This document shows, piece after piece, positions 55,925 through 64,000 of a stretch of 64,000 nt of DNA (within the stretch, counting starts at the first letter, position 1; every line of letters starts with the position of its first letter). The position numbers and the translations under genes were made by a program. Origin of the DNA: Teratosphaeria epicoccoides (Eukaryota; Ascomycota; Dothideomycetes; Mycosphaerellales; Teratosphaeriaceae); NCBI GenBank assembly GCA_021401465.1, contig JADDMT010000138.1, positions 1-64,000 on the forward strand, read 5' to 3'. The notes under the pieces are model-generated. The model was given only the letters and a program-made list of their open reading frames with translations. It did not search any database and was not told the DNA's origin.

Positions 55925-56150
55925 TGCAAATTGTTTTGATTTAAGTAGCTCGGCTCGCGTGCCCTAGCTACTTGCCGCTAGTATACTACTAGGAGTAAGT
56001 TACTTACTAATAGCACTCTTGTACTCTAAGCTACTCGCGTCCGCGACACGAGTAGCTTAGGAGGGGCCGAGTTTCTTGGGGGTACATACAAGCAGGCCAA
56101 GTTAGACGAGTAGGTAAGTAAGCTAAGTAACACAAGTTACTTAGTCTACT
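55925..56150. repeat. Right terminal and subterminal repeats of the large element
   Basis: It contains the palindrome gccgctagtatactactagg (55974-55993), an inverted pair 'taagctactcgcgtccgcg'/'cgcgacacgagtagctta' (about 56029-56060, near-perfect), 'aggccaagtt', 'taagtaagctaagtaac' and TACTTAGTCTACT (56138-56150), the complement of the left-end AGTAGACTAAGTA. Confidence 0.6.
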
Positions 56151-58060
56151 TAGGGCCTTGATTTTCGTGACGTTCGAGGGTTTTGTTACGTACGTATTAT
56201 CCTTGTATAGTAATCGCCTTCTAGTATCGTTAGTTTAATCTTCTGACTATATCCTGTATTCCCCTAGTTACTACGCTTTAATTATCTAGTAAAAGCTACC
56301 TATATAGGGTAAGTATGCTTCCTATAGGTATTCGTTCTATGACAAAGTTATGATTAGCGTAGTCTATCTTTAGTTGTAGGTAATTCTAGAATTTAGCTTA
56401 TAGCATCATCTATGTGTAGTTAAGCTATACTAGGTTTATTCTTTATTGCTTGTTATTTATCCTTAGGAATATCTCTTCATGTTATCTTACAATGTGTAGT
56501 AATAATGCGCGTATTAGTACTAGCGTATCTACCGTAAACGTAAGGATTTCGTCATCGCTTCCCTCCTTAATTTCTTCATCAGATTTGTCTGATTCATTAG
56601 GACTTTCTTCCTTAGACTTGTCTTGCTAATCCTCCTCTTACTAAGGGGACTCTAGAACTTCTCGAATTACTTTTAGCGCCTCTTCTTAAGGGAATGAAGT
56701 TCTTAGATCTTAGTTCTCTTTGTCGTTATTATTAAGGCAAGACTTGTCAATTTCTTTAAGGCTTGCGTCTTCTTGTATAAGGCTTAGTTGTACGTGCCTA
56801 GTCCTTCTTGCTATTATATAAAACTTACGTTTTGTCGGAGCTCTGTATATGCCGTGTAGTTCTAGTAGAATTAGCAAGCGTTCCTTAGGTAATATCCCTA
56901 ACTTAGCAAATTCTAATTTAACTTTGTTCTCGTAGTCGCGGAGTTCCTTGTCTTCTTCATAGATATCGCACTATAGATCCTTGCAGAGTTCCTAATTAAG
57001 GGCTCTACACTATGATCTATTATTTGTGCAGGGAGTTCTTCTAGTAACTACCTCTGCGTAGGTCCTTAGCGCTTTCTTAATAGAGCTTGGCTTACTAATC
57101 CTTTTATGGCCTTCTCTGCCTAGGTCCTTCTGTTACATCATATTAAACTGTCCGCGTTATACCTTATTCTTGTTACGACAGTCCCTTGCTATGTAGCCTT
57201 CTCTACTATAGGCGTAGCAAGTCAGTTTTCCTACTCCTCAGGGTAAACTCTTCTCCTGTTTCCCTTTTCCTTTAGACCGACCCTTCTAGCTAGCGTTAAA
57301 CTGCTAGTCTATTACATTAGGATCACGCTGTTATTTCTGATAGGTTAGTCGAGACTATCCTCCGCGTAGTTTATCTAGCATATATCCTACTTTTCTAGGT
57401 CGTAGTAGCGCTCCATTAATCTTTCGTAAAGTTAGTTAGCTAGCTTAATCGCTACTTTAACTAGTTCTCCGAGGTTGTCGATACGTCCTCTATAGCACAT
57501 GAGTTCGTCTTTAACATTGTCCTTAAGGCCTCGTCAGAACATAACTTAAAGGGCTTTGTCGTCCTATTTAGTAACCTGCGCGTGCTCCTAGAATTTAGCT
57601 GCATACTTGGCTACTAACGTCTTCTAAGTAATATGCTGAATAACTCAAACTACAGTTAACATTTCGTTCGAGGCTCTATAGACTGTCTTCATAGCATTCT
57701 TTAAATGGTTCTAGGATCGAAAGATTCTACTCAAATTTCCCTCGTTGTCTAAGTAGTTCCTAAGAAAAGGTTTGATCTAGTGCTAAGCTCTTCCTTACAT
57801 TAGGGTTGTTACGAAGAGAGGTTTCTATGCTTCTCCTATGTTGTTAAACTTAAAGTACATGTCTATTTAGGTAAGCTAGATGTCAAACTTGTCTTAGTCG
57901 CTATAGTAGTAGTCTAGTTGCTAACCTTAAGGGAGTCCTCCTTAGTATAGTTAGCAAGTACGTTAATAGCTAACTAAGAAGTACTAGATTGTTAGCGAGA
58001 GCTTCCTACATCGCTTAGGGCAGGAGTTCCCCTTCTGGTTTGCTATGTAGTACTTATCCT
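56151..58060 (-). pseudogene. gag: Gypsy B gag
   Basis: The minus-strand reading from about 58060 gives a retrotransposon capsid region ('GLKDNVKDELMCYRGRIDNL', 'GELVKVAIKLANQLYERLME') and, at 57178-57219, a zinc knuckle CYAYSREGYIARDC in which the second Cys and the His have become Tyr (TGT to TAT, CAC to TAC; both RIP-type). An acidic region follows (ESPNESDKSDEEIKEGSDDE). The frame breaks off near 56151 where the large DNA element begins. The next domain of the same element, the protease, starts on the far side at 20379. Confidence 0.8.
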
Positions 58061-58074
58061 AAGGGCGTTTAAAG

Positions 58075-58459
58075 TGTTACTAACCTCGCTATTAACTAAG
58101 CCTTAAGAGGAATAGTTAAGTCACATAGGTTAATTATTCTTTAGAGAGGTAACAGTAAACAGGAACGATGTAATCTTAAAGGAACAAAGGTTAAATTTTA
58201 ATTAGTAAGATGATAACATGAGTTAAACGCGTTCGAGCTATAAGGGCATCTTAGCGTTCCTAAATACATAGGAGACATTAGTATGTAACAGAGCATATCT
58301 CTGTTATGCTCTGTTAGGAACTATACTCTAATAGAGACAGTCTCTGTTACTAAGCTATGTTCTCTGTCTTGGCTCCTACGGAAGCTTCTAAAACAGAGTC
58401 GCATCATATGACTTAGAGGGCATTACATGACTCCTCTGTTACGGCGGTATTCTATAACA
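58075..58459 (-). mobile_element. Gypsy B 5' LTR (about 385 bp)
   Basis: It starts TGTTACTAACCTCGC and matches the LTR at 8456 over the first 150 bp. The other boundary, near 'ttctataaca' at 58459, is less certain. It contains a perfect 11-bp hairpin: arms 58287-58297 and 58305-58315 (aacagagcata/tatgctctgtt) with a 7-nt loop. Confidence 0.65.
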
Positions 58460-59623
58460 CCGTTCCGTAATATCGTCCTACCTAAAGCTAGCTGTTATTA
58501 GATACGCAGATACTCTTCTAGTATTAGTAGCTCTATTTTAGATCTCTGTGATGTCTTATTACTGCCCCTAATACAGGTGATATAATTTACTTTTAATGCC
58601 ATAATAAGGTAGAAAGTGCCTACTACTTGTTAGCTAGACTTAAAGTACTTTGCAAAGCTAGTATAGGTAATACTTAACTAGACATTCCTAAAGCCATCCT
58701 TAACACTAATGCGGAAGTGTAACATGTCCTTATTACAGGCCTAATAGAGTACTAGTAGCGCTTAGCACCCTTCTTTGTGCTTAGATAGTACTATGATACT
58801 AAGGCTATTTATATACGTAGGGTCGCTATACATATATAGCTACTTATACTCCTTATTAAGCTAGCGCTTTAGTATTATTCATTAAATCGACTATAGCACA
58901 CGAGAATTCTCCTATGCGCTTAATCTTACTCTGCTTAAGTCTGTAGCATCTTATAGTAGGTACGTATTTACATAAATACATGAGTAGTAACTAACTTTAC
59001 CTTGTAGTAGTAGGAATTTAGATGCTCCTTGTTTAGCGTAAAGGGGGTAGGGTCTTATCTTAGCGGCTTTAGCTAGTATTTGTAATGGCGACGCTAGCGC
59101 ATCTAGTAGCAACTAAGTAGAAGCTAGGTATATCTAGCAAGCTTGTTATTACTATCCTCTAATTCATCTATGAGGTAATAAGCTATGTTAGTATAGTTAA
59201 AAATAAGAAATACCTACTAAAGCTAAATGTATTAATACTAGAAGACATGTCCTAGAACATACGCGTTAGACTACAACGTAATGTTTAACGTAGTGTTAGT
59301 ACTAGCCTAACACAGAGTAGCAAACATAAGTAATGTCTGCTTAGTCTGTCTGCTAAGTACGTCTACAAGAGTACTACATAGACATGCTAAACGTCCTTAG
59401 TATTATTCTAACATTATAGTAGTCTACTATAGCTACGTACGTACGCTTTAGCTAATCCGTAGAATCTACACGCTAGACCTTAAAATAGTCCTTAGCCTCT
59501 AGCTAAGGCTTAAGCTACTTGTTAAGACTCTATGACTATACTAGCCTCTCTTCCTAAGACACTATTATATAGCCTTAAAGACTATGCAGAGTATAGACAT
59601 GATATTAAAGATATAGAGCTATA
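58460..59623. other. RIP-mutated, unassigned
   Basis: TAG and CTA are dense on both strands and no frame can be followed. This is the target DNA between gypsy B and the copia element, itself probably an older repeat. Confidence 0.5.
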
Positions 59624-59887
59624 TGTTGAAATGTGATAGGTAGCCGCATACTAGCCGCACTAAGTTAGTAGGAGTCAGAGTTAGGCAGGACCCTAACTCT
59701 GACCTCTATGACTTAGGTTAGGGGTTAAGGGATATATAACCCCTAGCTAGGAAGAGAAGAGTTCTTACCTTCTCTTTAATCTATTAATTACGTTCGTTAT
59801 ATATCTAATACCTGACATAATATATTCATTCTGTGGCTACTTCCTATGCGTAAATCTATTGCCTGTATTTAAGAACTTAATTAAACA
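59624..59887 (+). mobile_element. Copia 5' LTR (264 bp)
   Basis: TGTTGAAATGTGATAGG...CTTAATTAAACA. It is collinear with 2498-2757. 'gggatatataacccc' near 59730 is a likely TATA element. Confidence 0.9.
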
Positions 59888-59904
59888 GGTTATAAGCCTA
59901 GGTT
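59888..59904 (+). promoter_or_regulatory. Copia primer-binding site
   Basis: 'ggttataagcctaggtt' starts directly at the LTR end. It resembles GGTTATGGGCCCAG, the internal initiator-tRNA-Met (half-tRNA) primer site known from copia-type elements, with G-to-A and C-to-T changes. Confidence 0.55.
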
Positions 59905-60182
59905 CTGCCTGTAGCTAGAAGAATTTGTCAGAAGAGCGTACTTAATCTACTAGACAATTAAGGGCAGACTAGAGGCTGCCGCCGCACTACGTAAAGGAGA
60001 CTAGAGCCTGTTAGAGCATGTCAGACAGACTCTCAAGACGTAGATAAGACGTGAAAGAGCCTAGCAACTATTTGGACATAGTTAAAAAGTTCGTAGTTAC
60101 CTTCTAAAACTATACGGGAATTTGACATATAACTGTCTTTATCTGTTTTATATTCATTTACTATTTATAATACTTCCTTACT

Positions 60183-61440
60183 ATGGACTTGTCTAAGGAC
60201 CGAAAGAAAGTCCCTACTCTGACACAAGAAAACAACGAGTTCTAGTTCAAGCAGGAGTCCTGTCTCCTTGTGTCAGAGAAGTGCGTATAGCTAATTGACT
60301 AGAAGGCGCCGCTTCTAACAAGCCTGAAGATAGCAATTACAAATGGCGAAGTGCTAGTAGTCAGAGCAGATGTCAGAGCAAGCTAGAGAGCCGAGCTCGC
60401 AAGACAGGCAAGTTAATAGTCAGAGGGACTACCTGCTACTTAGTAGTCGCCTTTCATCTTTTTAGGGATACCTCTACGTAAACCCTTGTTAGACTCGAAG
60501 GACAATTAGTCAGACTTAAAGGGTAAGCAGCTAGTCCTACTATAGTAGGACTTAAGGCATGTAAGCGAGTGACCGCAGAGATCCTCTAATCTATCCTTAG
60601 CTACGCAGAGGGATTAGAGCTAACAAAGCGCTAGTTAGAGCTTGTTAGGATCTTAGGACTAAAGAGACTAGACCCTTGAAGGCACTATGCTACTAGCTAC
60701 TAATGAAGAGGGGGCATAGTCGTAATATATCGTAGGTAACTAGATGTATGAGCTAGCTAACACTAATGAGTAGTTTGAGGCTAATTTAACTACCCTATAT
60801 GAGATATCGCGGAGCCTTAATGAGACTAATAGCACTCTGACGCTTAAGTGCAAGACAGCTACGGAGGCATAGGCTATATTACTCTCGAAATACAAGAAGA
60901 ATCTTCTGACATCCTTGAGGGTATACTAGTAACAGTACGCAATGTACAAGATAGACGAGGATACAAGCATTAATGACGCCTATTAACACTTACAAACCTA
61001 TCGCGAAAGATCATTAATGTTAAACCTAAGACAAGGATGTTATACATGTAGGACAGAGTCGTCTAATAGCTTCTTAATGCCCTACCTAAGCACTACTACG
61101 ACCTGAGACATAACATTAATCTGATAGGTATAAAGAATAGTTAGAGAGTCCTACATATCCTGTTTAAGGAGGAGTCGCGCCTAAAGGGCTCTGACATTAT
61201 AATTAGCGTAGAAGTCAGAAAGGGTAGAGCGTGCTACCTTTATAGTTTACTAGACTATATAGTGTAGAAGTGCCTATAATAACCTAATGCATAAAAGGCA
61301 CTAAAGGAGAAGTAGAAGCCACGTAAGCGCCATAGTAGCCTACTACGCTAGAGGAACACTAAGCTGTAATCTCTAACTTAGAAGATTAGAGTATTAGAGA
61401 TAAAGAGTAGGAAGTCTAGTCAGAGCAAATTGCGCCTAGG
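60183..61440 (+). pseudogene. gag: Copia gag
   Basis: From ATG at 60183 the frame reads MDLSKDRKKVPTLTQENNEF followed by a TAG at a likely Trp codon, then 'LTSLKIAITNGEVLVVRADV'. Farther on 'MYELANTNE.FEANLTTLYE', 'AQAILLSKYKKNLLTSLRVY' and 'YAMYKIDEDTSINDAYQHLQ' resemble the helical capsid-like domain of copia Gag. I could not see the zinc knuckle. Stops are TAG or TAA, and frame changes occur after about 61050. Confidence 0.7.
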
Positions 61441-61599
61441 CAAGAAGGACAAGAAGCGTATAGACAAGCGAAAGCATAAGAAAGCTAAGGCCTATACTAC
61501 AGATGCGGACATGTTATTATCCCTAGGCAACTCTAACTCTAAGTGCTTGGCATTATCAGAGTACTCTGATTCCTCTGACAAATCAGATAACAAGTACAA

Positions 61600-64000
61600 A
61601 TAGGCAGAAGCTATAGCTGACGTAAAGGGCAAACTTGAACAAAGTGCGGTTCTCCTTAACTCTAGCGCATTAGCCTACATGTCTGACAATAAGGATTACT
61701 TTAGGAATCTAAACCTAATATAGCAAAGACGGATTAAAGTTAGGGGTAGTTTCTTAGAGAGCAGACATAGGGGTGAAATAGTGATCTCTAATGCGTTTAG
61801 AGGGAGTCTTATAGTCTCTACGCTTTATGTTCTATAACTAGGTATTACTCTAATCTTAGGATAAAAGCTTGTTTATGGATTTGTTTTAGTTAGGATAATG
61901 CTTCCTAATGCGTTCTACATAGTGAATTTAAACATTAATCGGATTCTAGAATATTACTCTTAAGGCGGCATATACTAGCTCTAGAAGATTCATAGCACGC
62001 CTATCGCTCGGTTAGAGGGAGCTAAAAACTAGCCAGAATCCCTGCTCGCTCTAACAGTAGACATAGAAGACAACTCTAAGCTAAAGGCACGAAAGTCCTA
62101 TGACCTTTAGCATTGCCGCTTTCTATATTATAGCTAGACAAAGCTTAAGTATCTTTGTAAGGTCACGACCCTAAAGAACCTAATACCTGTAGTTAATAGC
62201 TTTAACTGTAAGGCCTATAGCTTTACTAATATGAAGAAGAAGCAAGGAAAGGTCATAGATAGAAAGGGTCGGATTCTTGAGCTAATATCGTTAGACATCT
62301 GTAGTCCTTTGCTATTATTAAGAAAAGATTACAAGTATTTCCTGATTATTGTAGAAAATTACTCGCGGAAGGCATAGGCATATCTGCTAAAGCATAGGTC
62401 TAACGTAGTAGATGCTCTATGTCGCTAGTGTAAGATGATTAAACTTAAGACTAACAGAGGCAAACTAATAGTAGTAAAGACTAATAATGTACTAGAGCTA
62501 ATGTCCCTACTAGGTTAGTAGGAGTCAGAGTATAGCATAGTGCTTAGCCTGACTAAGGCATATGACTCTAGCGTAAACAGGGTCGCGGAGAAACACATTA
62601 GTAATGCCGAAAGAGTCGTTAGAGTAATGCTGCAGGATATAGGACTTCCTACAGAGTTCTGGCTAGAAGCTCTAATTATAAGCTAATATGTGTATAACCT
62701 ATGCTTACTAAAAATCGACGATTTCTTGATCACGCTAGAGGAAGCTTAGTTAGAGTAGGGGCCTTTAGTAGACTATATCCGCGTTTAAGGGTACTAAGTC
62801 ATTTTGCATATAGACCCTAAGTTACTACTAAAGGATTTAAGAAAGGACAAGCTTATGAATTACGGATAGAAAGGCGTGTTTATTAGGTACGTCGAAGGCA
62901 CTACTAAGATGTAGAAGGTTCAGGCGCTAGACATGAAGAAGGTTATTATAACAGGGTCTGTCAAATTCTTCGAAGAAAGTAAGGGGGATAATTTAAGTCT
63001 TAGTTTACTCCGAAGAATTAGAGTAGCTCTATACTAACGCGACAGCTAGTTAGACGTCTGCCTAAGAAGCTATCTACCCTAAACCTACAGATAACCCGCA
63101 AGATTGCGACCTATGTCTAGGTACTACCTAAACCCGAGACTACTAAGATCATTAAGAGACATGATCTTAACTCTAAGCATGAGTTAGAGCACAAGTTAGA
63201 GCATGCAAAAGAGTACGTTAGAGTATACGAAGGTGCTAAATCTACTAGTTATACTACCTACAGTACATAGCAAGAGGATAAGAGCAAGGTCAGAGGCATC
63301 TAAGGGCGTTAGAGTTAGAGTCAGAGATGTAGTGCATAATTCGAGATAGTCAAGCGAGGTTACTAGCAAGAGAGGTCGCGATAAGAATGACGATAGCAGG
63401 CAAGAAAAGACGAAAAGGGTAATAGAGACTATCTGTAGCTTCATTGCGATCTATAATGTAAAAATTAATTCAAGCATAGATGAGGACACCTACTAGTACA
63501 AGGGGGACTAGGTTGTATTTACTGTATAGGCAGAAGAGTATAGCTTAGTAGTACTAGGAGCTAGAATGCGACTATCAGAGAAGATACCTATCCTGAAGAC
63601 ATACGAGCAGGCTATCTCTAACAAGAAATAGGGGCACCTATAGTTAGAGGTAGTCTAAGCAGAGATTAGAGTACTTAAGGGTAACTAGACATACAAAACA
63701 ATAGTTACACTAAAGGATGCTTACCTAATAACATTAAAATAGGTCTTCGATGTAAAATATAACACAGATGGATTAGTTAACAAGTTTAAAGCGCGGCTAG
63801 TAGCTAAAGGTTTTAGTTAGATCCTTAGAGTTAACTTTAAGGACACCTTTAGTCTAATAGTCAGACATGATACTATCTAGATTCTTATAGCTATAGTCTG
63901 CATAAACAACTAGGAGATATACTAGGTTAATGTTAACAATGCCTTTACTAAATTAGTCCTAAAGGAATACATTCTAATACAAGCTCTACTAGGTGTAAAG
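61600..64000 (+). pseudogene. pol: Copia pol: protease, integrase, start of RT (partial)
   Basis: Protease active site 'VLLNSSALAYMSDNKDYF' near 61645-61700 (copia has LDSGASxHM; the Asp is Asn). A pre-integrase Cys/His region follows ('LKYLCKVTTLKNLIPVVNSF', NCKAYSFTNMKK). Integrase: 'LISLDICSP' keeps the first Asp (62294-62296); 'VVKTNNVLE' has Asn for the second Asp (62483-62485); 'NRVAEKHI' keeps the Glu (62588-62590). RT begins near 63740 with 'VFDVKYNTDGLVNKFKARLV', AKGFS and 'FKDTFSLIVRHDTI', which is highly diagnostic of copia. The minus-strand 82-codon frame at 63196-63444 is a shadow. RT is cut by the window edge. Confidence 0.85.

Larger units (their letters stand above)
20380..56150. 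mobile_element. Large (about 36 kb) Plavaka/KDZ-like DNA element with cargo genes
   Basis: The borders are defined by where gypsy B sequence stops and restarts. The ends share an inverted AGTAGACTAAGTA (20380-20392; complement at 56138-56150), nearby 'gctaagtaag', 'CTTGGCC' words and the CTAGTAGTATACTACTAG-type palindrome. Inside are a transposase of the Plavaka type, an SNF2-type ATPase, a methyltransferase relic and unrecognised genes, plus the later insertions A2 and A3. Without these two the element is about 22 kb. No target-site duplication could be fixed. The extent rests on context plus a short terminal match, so the true ends may differ by some tens of bases. Confidence 0.6.
8456..58459 (-). 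mobile_element. Gypsy element B, split into three parts by nested insertions
   Basis: Minus-strand pieces of one Ty3/gypsy element are spread over the window: 5' LTR (58075-58459), gag with CCHC knuckle (56151-58060), protease (19507-20379), RT/RNase H/integrase (9640-12366), antisense ORF, polypurine tract and 3' LTR (8456-8958). The LTR copies share about 150 bp starting TGTTACTAACCT, then diverge. The pol frame resumes beyond element A1, with CCCTAG on both sides. The gag-to-protease junction lies at the two ends of the large DNA element. That the gag half and pol half are one insertion is an inference from order, orientation and shared LTR; two related elements are the alternative. Confidence 0.65.
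59624..64000 (+). mobile_element. Ty1/copia element, partial (runs off the window), RIP-mutated
   Basis: 5' LTR, primer-binding site, gag, protease, integrase and the start of RT, in the copia order (integrase before RT). The rest of RT, RNase H and the 3' LTR lie beyond base 64000. The same LTR family occurs next to the telomere at 2498. Confidence 0.93.

Noticed and set aside
20380..56150. Starship-type giant element
   Set aside because: Size and cargo would fit, but no DUF3435 tyrosine-recombinase captain was seen near either end, while a Plavaka-type transposase is present.
63196..63444. 82-codon minus-strand ORF
   Set aside because: Leu/Ser-rich shadow of copia pol between integrase and RT.

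Overview
This window is a chromosome end from what is most likely a filamentous ascomycete (Pezizomycotina). It opens with about 20 perfect CCCTAA repeats. Almost everything behind them is repeat DNA carrying the signature of repeat-induced point mutation (RIP): CpA/TpG is depleted, TpA and CTAG are heavily enriched, and old reading frames remain legible with TAG (less often TAA) where Gln or Trp codons stood. CpG is largely retained. No intact protein-coding gene can be supported; nearly every gene below is a RIP-mutated relic read across stops. No tRNA, rRNA or CRISPR was seen.

Layout. 1-126 telomere. 127-3220 RIP-mutated retroelement remains with two copia-type LTRs (1417-1677 and 2498-2757). 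3221-5540 is an island without RIP signature and without a recognised gene. 5541-8455 is RIP-mutated and unassigned. 8456-58459 reads as a nest. A minus-strand Ty3/gypsy element ('B') has its 3' LTR, integrase, RNase H and RT at 8456-12366, its protease at 19507-20379, and its gag and 5' LTR at 56151-58459. B is split by a chromodomain gypsy element in plus orientation (A1, 12367-19500) and by a roughly 36 kb DNA element (20380-56150). 58460-59623 is unassigned. 59624-64000 is a plus-strand Ty1/copia element that runs off the window.

The 36 kb element is the most interesting object. Its ends share a short inverted repeat, and its ends and gene borders share a CTAGTAGTATACTACTAG-type palindrome. 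It carries a Plavaka/KDZ-like DNA transposase, an SNF2-type helicase/ATPase, a class I SAM methyltransferase relic, and several unrecognised genes, one with a textbook 59-nt intron. It also holds a 170-bp hairpin and a 94-bp minisatellite. Two more copies of gypsy family A sit inside it: A2 (27745-34750, target duplication CTGTC) interrupts the transposase, and A3 (40296-47189, target duplication CTTTC) interrupts the helicase. Removing both restores one transposase frame and one helicase frame.

All four gypsy copies carry a coiled-coil-like ORF antisense to pol next to the 3' LTR. The inferred order of events is B first, then the large element and A1 into B, then A2 and A3 into the large element, with RIP acting on all of them.
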